Assembly: GCF_012976305.1 (NCBI RefSeq)
Contig: NZ_JABDSR010000001.1
Coordinates: 62,001 to 126,000 of the forward strand
Length of the DNA: 64,000 nucleotides
From: Peptoniphilus faecalis
GTDB taxonomy: Bacteria; Bacillota; Clostridia; Tissierellales; Peptoniphilaceae
Direction of reading: 5' to 3'
A program made the translations under genes and the position numbers. This document shows, in pieces, positions 1 through 10,216 of the stretch (within the stretch, counting starts at the first letter, position 1; each line of letters starts with the position of its first letter). The notes under the pieces were generated by a model, which worked only from the letters and a program-made list of their open reading frames with translations, ran no database searches and was not told where the DNA came from.

Positions 1-813
1 GCAAGTTTCAAGGAATACTTCTTGTCCTTCAAGTTTTGCCTGTTTTGCCATTTCCATTGCTTCGGGTGTAGAAATGTGAACAAGTTCCAGTCTACATCCC
101 GTTTCTTTTGCAAATAAAAGCATTTTTTGAACTGTAGAATATTCAGATATTGGAGGTCTTGATAAACAATGATATTCAGGAGTTACCTTTCCTTCTTTTC
201 TATAATGGTCAATAAATCCTTGAATTAAGTCATTATTTTCTGCGTGCGATGCAAGAAGAAGACCTGTCTTTGCAACTTCTTTCATACCAATATACACTTC
301 ATAATCATTTGCCATTGTTAAACCGATGAACTCATCGTCTCTTCCTTCGGGTGCTTCGTGAAGAAATGTTTTAAATGCAACGATACCTTCTTTCGCAACC
401 TTTGTTATCTCTTCAGGATATTGTCCACCTGCCGCTGCATAAAAGGCATAATCAACAACACCTTGTCTTTCTTTTGCAACTTTCTTTCTATTATCTAAAA
501 TTTCTTTATTATATTGTGGCGGCGAAGAAATTGGATGTTCTAAAATTGTAGTTGTTCCGCCTGCTACTGCAGCTTGTGATTCAGTATAGAAAGTTCCTCT
601 GTCAGTATGTCCTGGATCTCTAAAGTGAACATGAGTATCTATTCCACCAGGTATAACATATTTACCAGTAGCATCAATAGTCTTTTCGGCCTCTGGAAGT
701 AATCCTTTCTCACAAATAACTGCAAACTTTTCATCTTTAATTCCAATATCTACTTCTCTAAAATTTCCGTCTACATACACAATACCATTTATTATAGCTA
801 AATCTAGTTTCAT
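1..813 (-). CDS. Allantoinase-like cyclic amidohydrolase (C-terminus beyond window edge)
   Basis: About 271 N-terminal codons of a metal-dependent cyclic amidohydrolase, running off the left edge. Seen: the metal-binding motif DTHVHFRDPGH near residue 60, the FKTFLH segment whose lysine is usually carboxylated, SHAENN, and ELVHIST. Together these are the standard order for allantoinase, dihydropyrimidinase and hydantoinase. The start is the ATG at 813, preceded by AAGGAATGTT. These enzymes open a cyclic amide ring in the cytoplasm during purine or pyrimidine breakdown. The motif wording favours allantoinase, but a hydantoinase or dihydropyrimidinase cannot be excluded without the C-terminus. 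It lies just downstream of the symporter on the same strand, so the symporter may import its substrate. Confidence 0.8.
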   Translation of the reverse strand, partial: MKLDLAIINGIVYVDGNFREVDIGIKDEKFAVICEKGLLPEAEKTIDATGKYVIPGGIDTHVHFRDPGHTDRGTFYTESQAAVAGGTTTILEHPISSPPQYNKEILDNRKKVAKERQGVVDYAFYAAAGGQYPEEITKVAKEGIVAFKTFLHEAPEGRDDEFIGLTMANDYEVYIGMKEVAKTGLLLASHAENNDLIQGFIDHYRKEGKVTPEYHCLSRPPISEYSTVQKMLLFAKETGCRLELVHISTPEAMEMAKQAKLEGQEVFLETC

Positions 814-883
814 TCTAACATTCCTTTCTTAAATATAATTAATTTTCATATTAAAACTTCATTTTATTCGTCCTTTATTTACT

Positions 884-2311
884 TCATTCTTCTGGAAAAA
901 ATCTTGCAAGTTTTTCTTTAGGCATAGGTTTAGTAAACATACTAACTATTATTAATACTAAACCAGAAGATATTGATCCTGGAAGAGCTGAATAAATTCC
1001 ATAAGGCTGTCCCAATGCATACCATACATTTGCAACTACAAAACCAGTAATCATAGAAGCTAATGCAGCTGTTTGTGTTATCTTTTTATTAAATGCACCT
1101 ATTAATATTAACATTGCCATTGCAGAGCCCATTAGTGTTACAGCTCTTGCTTGTACAAATTGAATTACATCTGTTAATGTAAATGTAAGTATTACTCCTA
1201 ATATCCCTATTATGACAGTAATAGCTCTTGACATATTAAGTTCGGTCTTAGATGTCATTTCGGGTCTGATAAATGTTCTCCACAAATCCCTTGTGAAAGT
1301 TGTACTTGCAAGCAAAAGAAGTGAGTCTGCAGTAGATATTATTGCACCTATTACAGCTGCAAACATTAAGCCTCCAACAACAGGATGAACAGTTTCCATA
1401 ACCAAAGTGCCAAAAATCATATCCTGTTTATTAAGCCCTGGCATTATAAGCATTCCTCCTATTCCTACTATTAAAAGCGGTATATAAAATATTCCTACCA
1501 TTAAAGCTGTAACAGCTTGACTCTTAGCTGCAGATTCAGGAGATGTTGCAGATAAAAATCTTCCTACAAATTGTGGTGCCCCAAAGTTACATATTCCCCA
1601 AGTAACAGTCCAGCCTAGTGCTGTTAATGGTGTTATGTTGCTTGAAAAAGCTTTCACATAATCTGGATTAATGACTTGAACTTCCCTCATAAGTTCCCCA
1701 AATCCATCAATTTGCATAAGATAACTTATTGCCATAGCCCACACGCCTATAATTATAATATATGCACAAATAGTATCTGTCCACGCAACAGCTTTCATTC
1801 CACCAAGAGCAGTAAAAGCTACAAATATTACAAGGACTACAATACTTATAGTTACATCACTCCAAGATACAAATGGCCTCATAACAGCTATTGAAGCTTT
1901 GATTTGAGCAGCCATTAATGTGATTGCTCCGATTAAAATAATAAAACATGCGAAAAGAGAATGTATTTTTCCAAATCTCTTGTATATGTATTCTGGTACA
2001 GTTGTACAACCGAAAGAACGCATTTTTTTGGCAACCCATATTGCAGCCAAGAATGAAGTAAGCAATGTTCCTGCAAAGTTCCACATTCCAGGCCAACCTT
2101 CAAGATAATAATATCCCAAATAACTAACTATCGATGTGGCTGAGACTATGGTTGCAAAATATGTACCAGACAAAGGAATAATGCCTAAGCTCTGATTAGC
2201 TACAACCCAGTCATCAGGATCTTTTATTGTCCTTGAAATATATAAACCGAAAATAAACAATCCAACCATAAACGCAACAACTATAATAAAATAAATCATT
2301 GTATTAGACAC
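884..2311 (-). CDS. Sodium:solute symporter (SSS/SLC5 family)
   Basis: A 475-residue membrane protein with about 13 hydrophobic segments and the LeuT-fold SSS layout: a short N-terminal helix, the conserved ISATSIVSYLG-type unwound first helix region, and GAIISTADSLLLLAST, which matches the family sodium-binding helix (usually ...STxSSLL.AS). It should use the sodium gradient to import a small organic solute; the substrate is not readable from sequence. The start is GTG at 2311 behind AAGGGGG. It sits 71 bases upstream of the allantoinase-like gene and 19 bases after a 30-residue membrane peptide, so all three probably form one transcript, divergent from a LysR regulator. This suggests uptake of a ureide or pyrimidine-type compound (inference). 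Confidence 0.88.
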   Translation of the reverse strand: MSNTMIYFIIVVAFMVGLFIFGLYISRTIKDPDDWVVANQSLGIIPLSGTYFATIVSATSIVSYLGYYYLEGWPGMWNFAGTLLTSFLAAIWVAKKMRSFGCTTVPEYIYKRFGKIHSLFACFIILIGAITLMAAQIKASIAVMRPFVSWSDVTISIVVLVIFVAFTALGGMKAVAWTDTICAYIIIIGVWAMAISYLMQIDGFGELMREVQVINPDYVKAFSSNITPLTALGWTVTWGICNFGAPQFVGRFLSATSPESAAKSQAVTALMVGIFYIPLLIVGIGGMLIMPGLNKQDMIFGTLVMETVHPVVGGLMFAAVIGAIISTADSLLLLASTTFTRDLWRTFIRPEMTSKTELNMSRAITVIIGILGVILTFTLTDVIQFVQARAVTLMGSAMAMLILIGAFNKKITQTAALASMITGFVVANVWYALGQPYGIYSALPGSISSGLVLIIVSMFTKPMPKEKLARFFPEE

Positions 2312-2330
2312 AGTTAAACCCCCTTAATGA

Positions 2331-2423
2331 TTATTTTTTAATGATCCAAAGATAAATTGCAGGAAATACACTTAAAAAAATATAAAATACCCATGTTAAT
2401 AACAAACTCTTACTAGCTACCAT
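2331..2423 (-). CDS. 30-residue single-pass membrane peptide, probable symporter accessory subunit
   Basis: A 30-codon frame with an excellent ribosome site (AGGAGG seven bases before ATG at 2423) ends 19 bases before the symporter start. The peptide begins MVASKSLLLTW, continues as one hydrophobic helix (residues 5-27) and ends in WIIKK, a typical positive-inside anchor. Short one-helix companions encoded directly before Na+/solute symporters are a known pattern (symporter small accessory protein, MetS-like peptides). The strong Shine-Dalgarno site and gene order argue this is real despite its size. Its partner and effect are inferred, not shown. Confidence 0.7.
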   Translation of the reverse strand: MVASKSLLLTWVFYIFLSVFPAIYLWIIKK

Positions 2424-2505
2424 AATATAACCTCCTAATTAAAATTTTAAATAAACTAAAGTATGAAAACCTTTTATATGTTGATTATACTAGTTATCGT
2501 ATTAT

Positions 2506-2534
2506 TTGAATAATTCATAAAATTATTGTATAAT
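2506..2534 (+). promoter_or_regulatory. SigA-type promoter for the LysR gene
   Basis: TTGAAT (2506-2511), a 17-base spacer and TATAAT (2529-2534) give a near-consensus vegetative promoter, about 42 bases before the LysR start. The AT-rich divergent region also drives the symporter operon leftward, where a TATAAT lies at 2484-2489. LysR proteins usually bind such shared intergenic regions and repress themselves while controlling the divergent operon. Confidence 0.75.
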
Positions 2535-2583
2535 ATCAAATAGTTCAATAATTATTAATTTAATCGATATTAAGAGGGGTTTT

Positions 2584-3483
2584 ATGGATTTATTCGATTT
2601 TGAAATATTTTTAGCAATAGTTGATACAAAAAGCATAACAGCAGCATCTGAGAAACTGTTTTTATCTCAATCTACAGTATCATACCGTGTAACAAAACTT
2701 GAAGAAGAGCTTCAAACTAAATTAATAAACAGAGAACAAGGACAAAGAGTAATTAGCCTAACGTTAAAAGGAGAAGAATTTTTAAAATTTGCAAAAAAAG
2801 CTTATAACATAAAAAAAGAGTTGGAAAATTGGAAAAATAAAGATGCTAATCAAACAATAAATATTGGAGCTGTGGATAGTTTAAATATATACATTCTGCC
2901 AAAATTATATAAATCTTTTATTCAGAAGAACATTAATATAAAATTAAATATTAGCTCTCACTGGTCTCTTAAAATATGCAATTTAGTAGAACTCAATGAT
3001 ATTGATATTGGAATGGTATCCATACTAAAGGAATCGCAGGATATAATAGCTACTCCTATTTTCAGAGAAGAAATGGTAGTAATAAGTAATTCAGATTCAA
3101 TTTACAATAAAATAGAAAATCCAAAAAATCTAGACGCATTCTACGAATTAAAACTTGATTGGGGAAAAGATTTTCAAATATGGCATGATTATTGTTTTGG
3201 ACCAAATATACAAACTCAATTGAAAGTAGATACTTCAGGTCTTATATTTAATTTAGTGTGTGGAAAAAAATCATGGGCAATAGTTCCATTGGAAGTAGCA
3301 CAATTCTATAACGAAACTAGAAAGATTAAAATATCTTTTCTTACCGATCCACCTCCGTCTAGAACAATATATAAAATTAAAAATATTTACACAAGACCAT
3401 CCGTTAAAAAAAATCTTGATTTATTTGAAGAATATCTTGAAAGTTTCATTATAAATAACTCTAAATTAATTACTCCACTTTAG
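2584..3483 (+). CDS. LysR-family transcriptional regulator
   Basis: A 299-residue protein of usual LTTR length. Residues 1-60 are the winged helix-turn-helix (FEIFLAIVDTKSITAASEKL then LSQSTVSYRVTKLEEEL), followed by a linker helix and a periplasmic-binding-protein-like effector domain from about residue 90. The start ATG at 2584 follows AGAGGGG. It is transcribed away from the symporter/allantoinase-like operon across a short shared promoter region, so the likely target is that operon and the likely co-inducer its substrate. The effector is unknown. Confidence 0.88.
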   Translation: MDLFDFEIFLAIVDTKSITAASEKLFLSQSTVSYRVTKLEEELQTKLINREQGQRVISLTLKGEEFLKFAKKAYNIKKELENWKNKDANQTINIGAVDSLNIYILPKLYKSFIQKNINIKLNISSHWSLKICNLVELNDIDIGMVSILKESQDIIATPIFREEMVVISNSDSIYNKIENPKNLDAFYELKLDWGKDFQIWHDYCFGPNIQTQLKVDTSGLIFNLVCGKKSWAIVPLEVAQFYNETRKIKISFLTDPPPSRTIYKIKNIYTRPSVKKNLDLFEEYLESFIINNSKLITPL

Positions 3484-3657
3484 GCAAAACATTATACTTC
3501 AACCGTCTCGACTAAGCAGCTCTTGGGTAACAAACGGAAAAATCTCATGAAAAATAAATTTATAATTAGATCATAAACAAAAAATAACGTGATTGCTCAT
3601 GTGACACTGTATAATAAGTTTATGTATTTAAAAAAACTGTTGCAAAAGTCCCAAAAC

Positions 3658-3692
3658 AAAAAGGCGAGGATTTAAACTTTCCTCGCCTTTTT
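3658..3692. terminator. Bidirectional intrinsic terminator between LysR and rubrerythrin
   Basis: A 13-bp stem AAAAAGGCGAGGA / TCCTCGCCTTTTT with a 9-base loop. Because the stem is flanked by A-runs on one side and T-runs on the other, it can end both the rightward LysR transcript and the leftward rubrerythrin transcript. Confidence 0.9.
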
Positions 3693-3725
3693 CTAAATAA
3701 TGACTTTTACGATAGCCTTTTTTAA

Positions 3726-4268
3726 TTAATATGCAACAAATTTGCTTCCTGCACATCCACAAATTGGGCATTTTTCTTCTTCTTCAAAAGCTATATATCC
3801 ACATACAGGACATAGATAAATATTTTCAACATCTAGGTCTTTGCCTGAGTCTACAGCTTCTTTTGCAGTTAAATATCTTTCAGCGTGAACTTTTTCAGCA
3901 GCTGTAGCAAATTTCATAGCTTTAACAGCTTCTTTTTCTCCTTGCATTTCTGCAACTGCGATAAATGCTGGATACATTTGAGTTGATTCAAATATTTCTC
4001 CATTTCTTGCAGCTTCAAGATTTTCAGAAGTACTGTTAATTCCAAAACCAGCTGTTGATGTTACAGCAAAGTCTCCTGATACATCTTTAAGAGCTTTGAA
4101 ATGAAGTGTTGCGTGAATTTTTTCTGCATCAGAAGTTGCATCAAAAAGTCTCTTTACATTTTTAAATCCATCTTTTTCAGCTACATCGCCCCAGATATTA
4201 TATCTAGTACGAGCTTGAGATTCTCCGCCGAATGCTGATCTTAAATTGTCACTTGTCATTTGATTCAT
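3726..4268 (-). CDS. rbr: Rubrerythrin
   Basis: 180 residues. The N-terminal ferritin-like four-helix domain carries the diiron ligands in GGESQARTRY, SDAEKIHATLHF, AVAEMQGEKEA and AAEKVHAERY. The C-terminal rubredoxin domain has CPVCGY and CPICGC for the Fe(Cys)4 centre. The protein reduces hydrogen peroxide in the cytoplasm of anaerobes, taking electrons from rubredoxin or NADH-dependent reductases. It is a stand-alone unit with its own promoter and the terminator at 3658-3692. The start ATG at 4268 follows a GGGGG site. Confidence 0.96.
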   Translation of the reverse strand: MNQMTSDNLRSAFGGESQARTRYNIWGDVAEKDGFKNVKRLFDATSDAEKIHATLHFKALKDVSGDFAVTSTAGFGINSTSENLEAARNGEIFESTQMYPAFIAVAEMQGEKEAVKAMKFATAAEKVHAERYLTAKEAVDSGKDLDVENIYLCPVCGYIAFEEEEKCPICGCAGSKFVAY

Positions 4269-4309
4269 AATATTACCCCCATAAAATTTAATAATAAATT
4301 ACACTTATT

Positions 4310-4338
4310 ATTATAGACTAATATTTATGAAAAATCAA
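4310..4338 (-). promoter_or_regulatory. SigA-type promoter of the rubrerythrin gene
   Basis: On the minus strand TTGATT (4333-4338), a 17-base spacer and TATAAT (4310-4315) lie about 40 bases before the rubrerythrin start. No clear PerR box was seen at this site. Confidence 0.75.
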
Positions 4339-4376
4339 ATAAATGTACTAAATAAATCTAATATTTGTATTAATTT

Positions 4377-5444
4377 TTAATCTAAGTTTTCAATTTTTTG
4401 TGTTTGATCATATGCTATCAAAGCGTCTATTATTTCATCTAAATCTCCATCATTTATAGCATCAATTTTGTGAGATGTGAAATTAATTCTGTGATCAGTT
4501 ACTCTTCCTTGAGGATAATTATAAGTTCTAATTCTTTCAGATCTATCCCCTGTTCCAATTTGTGAAGATCTTTCCATTGATTCTTTCTCATTTTGCTCTT
4601 GAAGTTTTAAATCGTATAATTTAGATCTAAGTAATTTAATTGCTTTTTCCTTATTTCTAAGTTGCGATTTTTCATCTTGACAAGATATAACTATTCCTGT
4701 TGGAATGTGAGTAAGTCTTACTGCAGAGTCAGTTGTGTTTACACATTGCCCGCCATTTCCAGATGCACGGAATACGTCAAATTTAATTTCTGTAGGATCA
4801 ATTTCAATATCCACATCTTCAGCTTCAGGCAAAACTGCTACAGTTGCTGTAGAAGTGTGAATTCTTCCGCCACTTTCTGTTTCAGGTACTCTTTGAACTC
4901 TATGAACTCCTGATTCGTATTTTAGTCTAGAGTAAGCTCCATTGCCTATAATCATAAATACAATTTCTTTGAATCCACCAATTCCAATTTCATTTGAAGA
5001 AATTGTTTCAACTTTAAATCCAGATCTTTCTGCATATCTAACATATTGTCTATATAAAACTCCTGCAAAAAGAGCTGCTTCATCTCCACCGGCTCCTGCA
5101 CGAATTTCTACCATTACATTTTTACTATCATTTTTGTCTTTTGGAATTAATAAAATCTTTAAATCATTTTCTAAGGATTCAATTTTTTTTGTATCTTCAT
5201 TTATTTCTTCTCTAACTAAGTTTTTAAATTCATCGTCTAATTTTTCTTTAATTAATTCTTTATTTTCATTTAAATTTTTTAATGTATTTTTATATTCTCT
5301 ATATTTTTCAACAATAGGTTCAATTTCAGCGTGTTCAATTGCCTTTTGTTGGTATAATTTAGAATCATTGATAATTTCTACATTGCTTAAATCTTTTTCA
5401 AGTTCTATTAATCTATCTTCAAAAACAGAAAGTTTTTCGTACAT
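4377..5444 (-). CDS. prfA: Peptide chain release factor 1
   Basis: 355 residues, the usual RF-1 length. It recognises UAA and UAG in the ribosomal A site and triggers peptidyl-tRNA hydrolysis. Visible features are the long N-terminal coiled coil, domain 2 with the tripeptide anticodon-like PET ([16 protein letters not shown]), the catalytic GGQ in [10 protein letters not shown], and a basic C-terminus. RF-2 would carry SPF in place of PET. It is followed eight bases upstream by prmC, the methyltransferase that modifies its GGQ glutamine. Confidence 0.97.
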   Translation of the reverse strand: MYEKLSVFEDRLIELEKDLSNVEIINDSKLYQQKAIEHAEIEPIVEKYREYKNTLKNLNENKELIKEKLDDEFKNLVREEINEDTKKIESLENDLKILLIPKDKNDSKNVMVEIRAGAGGDEAALFAGVLYRQYVRYAERSGFKVETISSNEIGIGGFKEIVFMIIGNGAYSRLKYESGVHRVQRVPETESGGRIHTSTATVAVLPEAEDVDIEIDPTEIKFDVFRASGNGGQCVNTTDSAVRLTHIPTGIVISCQDEKSQLRNKEKAIKLLRSKLYDLKLQEQNEKESMERSSQIGTGDRSERIRTYNYPQGRVTDHRINFTSHKIDAINDGDLDEIIDALIAYDQTQKIENLD

Positions 5445-5452
5445 ATTTACTC

Positions 5453-6289
5453 CTATACTTTTAATTGTCCAACTACTACTCTATCTAAATTGTTTAAATC
5501 CTTAAAAATTTCAACTTTAAAATTTTTTCTCATTAAGGAAGAAATGTCTTCTGCCTCATCATGACCTATCTCAAATACTAAAAATCCATTTTTGTTTAAA
5601 TAGTTTCGTGATTGCTTTATAATTTTTCTATAAAAATAAAGTCCATCGCTTCCGCCATCTAAGGCAAGTCTTGGTTCGTGATTTCTTACTTCTATTTGTA
5701 AATTTTCTATTTCACTAGATTTTATATAAGGTGGATTTGAATAAATTAAATCAAATTTTTCGTTAATTTTCTCAAACAGATTGCTTTTTAAAATTTTAAT
5801 ATTTGATTTTAAATTCTTTTTATTTATATTTGAATTTTTAATTGCAAAGGGACTTATGTCAACTGATGTAATATCAATTTTTTCTTCACTTTCTAAGTCA
5901 ACTGTAATACTAACAATACCAGTTCCACATCCAATTTCAAGCATATTTTTTATATTGTTTTTTTTATTTAATTTTAATATTACTTCAACAGAAATTTCTG
6001 TATCCTGTCTAGGTATTAAAACATTTTCTAAAACTGTAAAAGTTCTACCATAAAAATCTTCTTTGCCAAAAATATATTGTAGGGGTATTCCGCATTGCCT
6101 TTTTATTAAAATGTTAAAATATTTTTCTTCTACTGACTTTTCTAGTTCTTCTTCATCATGTGCAATTAAATAATATAAGTCTTTATTCAAAAGTTCTGTT
6201 AAAATTCTTCGTGTTTCAAAAGCGGGATCTGTATATTGTAAATTTTTTAAAAATTCTCTTCCCTCAATAAGGGCATCTTTTATTTTCAT
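5453..6289 (-). CDS. prmC: Release factor glutamine methyltransferase
   Basis: 278 residues. It N5-methylates the glutamine of the GGQ motif in release factors using S-adenosylmethionine. The N-terminal helical domain (1-80) precedes a Rossmann methyltransferase fold with the SAM motif [13 protein letters not shown] and the substrate-amide motif SNPPYIK (NPPY). It lies directly before prfA in the same orientation, the standard bacterial arrangement. Confidence 0.96.
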   Translation of the reverse strand: MKIKDALIEGREFLKNLQYTDPAFETRRILTELLNKDLYYLIAHDEEELEKSVEEKYFNILIKRQCGIPLQYIFGKEDFYGRTFTVLENVLIPRQDTEISVEVILKLNKKNNIKNMLEIGCGTGIVSITVDLESEEKIDITSVDISPFAIKNSNINKKNLKSNIKILKSNLFEKINEKFDLIYSNPPYIKSSEIENLQIEVRNHEPRLALDGGSDGLYFYRKIIKQSRNYLNKNGFLVFEIGHDEAEDISSLMRKNFKVEIFKDLNNLDRVVVGQLKV

Positions 6290-6306
6290 AAATTTAAGTA
6301 ATAAAA

Positions 6307-6327
6307 AAGGTTAGCTAGGCTAACCTT
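6307..6327 (-). terminator. Intrinsic terminator after rpmE
   Basis: A 9-bp stem AAGGTTAGC/GCTAACCTT with a 3-base loop, followed on the minus strand by six T residues. It separates rpmE from prmC-prfA, probably as an attenuating terminator. Confidence 0.85.
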
Positions 6328-6331
6328 CTTG

Positions 6332-6535
6332 TCATTTATTTCTCTTATATCTGCTATTGAATTTTTCAATTCTTCCGCCATGGTCAGAGAATTTTTGCTT
6401 TCCTGTAAAGAAAGGATGACAAGCTGAACAAATTTCAACTTTTAAATCTTCTTTAACAGATCCTGTTTTAAAAGTGTTGCCACATGCACAAGTTACTGTC
6501 GCTTCTTTATAATCTGGATGAATTCCTTTTTTCAT
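6332..6535 (-). CDS. rpmE: 50S ribosomal protein L31 (zinc-binding type)
   Basis: 67 residues. The zinc-binding form is recognised by CAC near residue 16 and CSAC near residue 36, followed by [10 protein letters not shown] and GGRIEKF. It sits on the central protuberance of the 50S subunit. Presence of the cysteines means this is the zinc-replete L31, not the YtiA-type paralogue. The ATG at 6535 has an upstream AAGGGGG site. It has its own terminator. Confidence 0.96.
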   Translation of the reverse strand: MKKGIHPDYKEATVTCACGNTFKTGSVKEDLKVEICSACHPFFTGKQKFSDHGGRIEKFNSRYKRNK

Positions 6536-6678
6536 TGTTTAGCCCCCTTAAACTATTTATAACTCAATTTTTATATTATAACATAATTTTTATTATTGTA
6601 CAAATTATATTTGTTTCCTTAATTATTATACAATAAACTAGGCTATAAATCAACATTTGTGAAGAAATAAAGCAAAAT

Positions 6679-8109
6679 TTATTTGTTTAAAAATTCTGAA
6701 TTATTCTTTGTTTTTGAAAGTTTATCCAAAAACTTTTCAGTTACATCCTCAATATTATCTTCGTTTAAATTTTTTCTAAACTCATAATTAAACGCTAGCT
6801 CTTCTTTATCTAATAAAAGCTCTTCTTTTCTTGTTCCTGATTTTAAAATATCAATAGCAGGAAAAATCCTCTTTTCTGAAAGAGTTCGATTTAAATGAAG
6901 TTCCATGTTGCCAGTTCCCTTAAATTCTTCAAAGATTACATCATCCATTCTAGAGCCAGTATCTACAAGAGCAGTAGCAAGTATGGTTAAGCTTCCACCT
7001 TCTTCAATGTTTCTCGCAGCACCAAAAAATCTCTTTGGCTTGTGGAGTGATAGTGGGTCAAGTCCTCCAGAAAGAGTTTTACCACTTGTGGGTGTGATTA
7101 AATTATAAGCACGAGATAATCTTGTTAAAGAATCTAAAAGTATTACAACATCTTCTTTGTTTTCAACTAATCTTTTAGCTCTATCAATTACCATTTCAGC
7201 AACACGAGCATGATTTTTTGGATTTTCATCAAAAGTTGAATATACTACTTCTCCTTTAACAAATCTTTTCATGTCCGTAACTTCTTCTGGTCTCTCGTCA
7301 ACTAATAGTACTATCAAATGTAATTCTGGATAATTTATATTAATTGATTTAGATATTTTTTTCAAAAGAGTTGTCTTTCCTGATTTTGGTTGAGAAACTA
7401 TAAGTCCCCTTTGACCAAGGCCCACTGGTGAAAGCAAATCTATTACTCTCATTGCAATATCTTCATCTTTTGTCTCTAAATTTATTTTCTTTGTTGGGTA
7501 AACTGGAGTTAAATTGTCAAAATAAGGTCTATTTAACATTTTTGAAGGGTGCATTCCATTTACTAATTTAATATATAGCAAAGCGTTAAAATTTTCTCCA
7601 TCCTTTGGTGGGGATTTTATGCCTAAAATTTCGTCTCCATTTCTAAGTCTAAACTTTCTTATTTGTGATGGAGATACATAGATATCTTCTTCACTTGGAA
7701 GATAATTAACTCTTCTTAAAAATCCATATCCATCTTGGTGAAGTTCCAAAATTCCTTTAACATAATCTTTATCTTCTAAATTTTTTAAAGTTTTTTGTGC
7801 ACTTTCTGAAAGGTCTAAATTTTCAATTTTTTTATTTTCCCTTATTAAATTTATTTCTTTAATTAGATCTTCTTTTTTTAAATTATAGGATTTTTCAATT
7901 CCATAATCTTTGGCAATATTTCTAAGTTCAGAAACTTTTAGTTTTTCTAATGACTCATCTTTTAAATTTTTAATTTGGATCTCGCCCTTAATAATATAAT
8001 TTTTTAAATCTTCAATATTATATTTTTCTACATCTTTTAGTCCCAATGATTTAGAAATCTTTCTCAAATCATCTATGGATTTATTTTTTAATTCATTGTC
8101 GTTATTCAT
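6679..8109 (-). CDS. rho: Transcription termination factor Rho with extended N-terminus
   Basis: 476 residues. Hexameric RNA helicase that ends untranslated transcripts. After a lysine-rich N-terminal region (1-115) come the cold-shock-like RNA-binding domain ([19 protein letters not shown]) and the RecA-like motor with Walker [13 protein letters not shown], Walker [11 protein letters not shown], the Q-loop [10 protein letters not shown] and the R-loop. The N-terminal extension shows two related SAP/Rho_N-like segments ([19 protein letters not shown] and [19 protein letters not shown]), so this motif appears duplicated. The gene is followed by rpmE. Confidence 0.96.
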   Translation of the reverse strand: MNNDNELKNKSIDDLRKISKSLGLKDVEKYNIEDLKNYIIKGEIQIKNLKDESLEKLKVSELRNIAKDYGIEKSYNLKKEDLIKEINLIRENKKIENLDLSESAQKTLKNLEDKDYVKGILELHQDGYGFLRRVNYLPSEEDIYVSPSQIRKFRLRNGDEILGIKSPPKDGENFNALLYIKLVNGMHPSKMLNRPYFDNLTPVYPTKKINLETKDEDIAMRVIDLLSPVGLGQRGLIVSQPKSGKTTLLKKISKSININYPELHLIVLLVDERPEEVTDMKRFVKGEVVYSTFDENPKNHARVAEMVIDRAKRLVENKEDVVILLDSLTRLSRAYNLITPTSGKTLSGGLDPLSLHKPKRFFGAARNIEEGGSLTILATALVDTGSRMDDVIFEEFKGTGNMELHLNRTLSEKRIFPAIDILKSGTRKEELLLDKEELAFNYEFRKNLNEDNIEDVTEKFLDKLSKTKNNSEFLNK

Positions 8110-8114
8110 AATAA

Positions 8115-9080
8115 TTATTTTGCGTAATCAGGTTTTAAATCAAGAGAGTGAATTGATTTTATAAATCTTTGTGTTCCACTAGGAAGTCTTAAAACTAAAG
8201 TGTCAGTTTTTGCTTTATTGTCTCCGTAATATTTTACTCCTTCAAGAATTTCTCCAGAAGTAATGCCAGTCACTGAGAAAATAACTTCATTCCCTTTTAC
8301 CAAATCTTCAATTGTATAAATCTTTTTTAAATCTGAATCTAAATCTTTACATCTTTGCTCTTGTTTTTCATCTGTTGGATGAAGTCTGCCTTGGAAATCT
8401 CCACCTAAACATTTTAATGCTGCTGCTGCAATTACACCTTCGGGTGCACCGCCACGTCCAATTACAAGGTCTATTCCAGAATCTTCATAACAAGTTTCAA
8501 TAGCCGTTACAACATCTCCGTCAGAAACTTTTTTTACCCTTGCTCCAATAGAAATAATTTCATTGATTAAATTTTCATGTCTAGGTCTATCTAAAACAGC
8601 GACAACAATATCATTAATGTTTTTGTTAAGAGCCTTTGCTACTCTTTTAATATTTTCAGTTGGTGTATCGTCTAGTTTAATAAGTCCTTTAGCTTTTGGT
8701 CCACATGCAATTTTATCCATATATATGTCAGGTGCATTTAAAAGACAACCCTTAGGAGCTACTGCAAGTACAGCTATAGAATTATCGGTACCATTGGCAA
8801 TAGAATTTGTTCCGTCAATAGGATCAACTGCAATATCTACTTCTTCTTCGCCCTTTTTTGTGCCAATTTTTTCTCCAATGTATAGCATAGGAGCTTCATC
8901 AATTTCTCCTTCGCCAATAACTACAGTTCCATCAATATCAACTGTATCAAACATTCTTCGCATTGCATCTACTGCTGCACCATCTGCTGCATTTTTGTCG
9001 CCTCTTCCAAGCCATTTACCTGCTGAAAGTGCTGCGGCTTCAGTTACTCTTGCTAAATTTAATGCTAAATTTCTGTCCAT
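8115..9080 (-). CDS. glpX: Fructose-1,6-bisphosphatase class II
   Basis: 321 residues of GlpX type. It dephosphorylates fructose 1,6-bisphosphate in gluconeogenesis. Seen: [15 protein letters not shown] and [12 protein letters not shown], the metal-binding and phosphatase motifs, and [17 protein letters not shown] near the substrate site. It ends five bases before rho and starts one base after the transaldolase stop, so it is in one operon with carbon-metabolism and MEP genes. Confidence 0.96.
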   Translation of the reverse strand: MDRNLALNLARVTEAAALSAGKWLGRGDKNAADGAAVDAMRRMFDTVDIDGTVVIGEGEIDEAPMLYIGEKIGTKKGEEEVDIAVDPIDGTNSIANGTDNSIAVLAVAPKGCLLNAPDIYMDKIACGPKAKGLIKLDDTPTENIKRVAKALNKNINDIVVAVLDRPRHENLINEIISIGARVKKVSDGDVVTAIETCYEDSGIDLVIGRGGAPEGVIAAAALKCLGGDFQGRLHPTDEKQEQRCKDLDSDLKKIYTIEDLVKGNEVIFSVTGITSGEILEGVKYYGDNKAKTDTLVLRLPSGTQRFIKSIHSLDLKPDYAK

Positions 9081-9081
9081 C

Positions 9082-9735
9082 TTATTTCTCCTTTGTCTTT
9101 ACATTTTTAAAATCTTCTAAAAATCTTTTTAGACCACTATCTGTTAATTTATGCTTAATCATTTCCTTAAATATTTTATAAGGAATAGTTGCTATATCAG
9201 CACCAGTTTTCGCAACATCTTCAACATGATTTATATGTCTTATACTTGCTGCAATGATTTGAGTGTTATATCCATATTGTTTAAATATAAAGGCAATATC
9301 CTCAACAAGGTTGATTCCTGACTTGCCAATATCATCAAGTCTTCCCATGAAAGGACTCACATAGGTAGCACCTGCATTTGCTGCTAATAAGGCTTGAGAA
9401 ACTGAAAATACTAGAGTAACATTTGTCCTTATTCCTTCCTTGCTAAGTATACTTACAGCCTTTAATCCCTCTTCAATCATTGGAATTTTTATTACAATAT
9501 TATTAGAAATTTTCGCAAGTTCTCTCGCTTCTTTAAGCATTCCGCTTAAATCTGTAGAAATAACTTCAGCGGAAATGTCTCCATGAACTATTTCAGATAT
9601 TTCTTTGATTACATCTTCGAAAACCCCGCCATTTTTTGAGATAAGTGTTGGATTAGTTGTAACTCCTGAAAGTACGCCCCAAGAATTAATCTCTCTAATC
9701 TCTTCAATGTTCGCAGTATCAATAAAAAACTTCAC
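9082..9735 (-). CDS. tal: Transaldolase (small, FSA/TalC-like class)
   Basis: 217 residues, the short transaldolase/fructose-6-phosphate aldolase class. Seen: [16 protein letters not shown] at the N-terminus, [11 protein letters not shown], the Schiff-base lysine in [13 protein letters not shown], and SPFMGRLDD. It moves dihydroxyacetone units in the non-oxidative pentose phosphate pathway. Neighbouring glpX supports a role in sugar-phosphate interconversion. Whether it acts as transaldolase or as FSA aldolase cannot be decided here. Confidence 0.93.
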   Translation of the reverse strand: MKFFIDTANIEEIREINSWGVLSGVTTNPTLISKNGGVFEDVIKEISEIVHGDISAEVISTDLSGMLKEARELAKISNNIVIKIPMIEEGLKAVSILSKEGIRTNVTLVFSVSQALLAANAGATYVSPFMGRLDDIGKSGINLVEDIAFIFKQYGYNTQIIAASIRHINHVEDVAKTGADIATIPYKIFKEMIKHKLTDSGLKRFLEDFKNVKTKEK

Positions 9736-9739
9736 TTAA

Positions 9740-10216
9740 TTAATCATCCCTTTCAAGTAAACATACTGATTCTGAGGAAATTCCCTCTCCCCTTCCAATA
9801 AAACCAAGTTTTTCAGTTGTAGTTGCCTTTATAGAAATATTTTCTATATCTGTATTTAAAATATCAGCAATTATTTCTCTCATTTTGTCAATATATGGTG
9901 CTAGTTTTGGCTTTTCGCAAGCGACAGTAGCATCAATATTTCCAATTTTATAATTTTTAGATTTCATAATTTCAAAAACTCTTTTTAAAAGAACTTTCGA
10001 ATCAATGCCTTTGTATTCACTATCACTATCAGGAAAATGATAGCCGATGTCTCGAAGAGCAAGGGCACCTAAAATTGAATCCATAATTGCATGAATAAGT
10101 ACATCTGCATCAGAATGACCTAAAAGCCCTTTTTCATAGGGAATTTCAATTCCGCCAATAAATAATTTTCTATCTTCTACTAGTTTGTGAACATCATAAC
10201 CAATTCCTATTCTCAT
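9740..10216 (-). CDS. ispF: 2-C-methyl-D-erythritol 2,4-cyclodiphosphate synthase
   Basis: 158 residues, trimeric MEP-pathway enzyme. Zinc ligands lie in GIGYDVHKL and [12 protein letters not shown], with the conserved [10 protein letters not shown] loop and the C-terminal [14 protein letters not shown]. Its ATG overlaps the ispD stop (ATGA), so the two successive isoprenoid enzymes are translationally coupled. Confidence 0.97.
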   Translation of the reverse strand: MRIGIGYDVHKLVEDRKLFIGGIEIPYEKGLLGHSDADVLIHAIMDSILGALALRDIGYHFPDSDSEYKGIDSKVLLKRVFEIMKSKNYKIGNIDATVACEKPKLAPYIDKMREIIADILNTDIENISIKATTTEKLGFIGRGEGISSESVCLLERDD

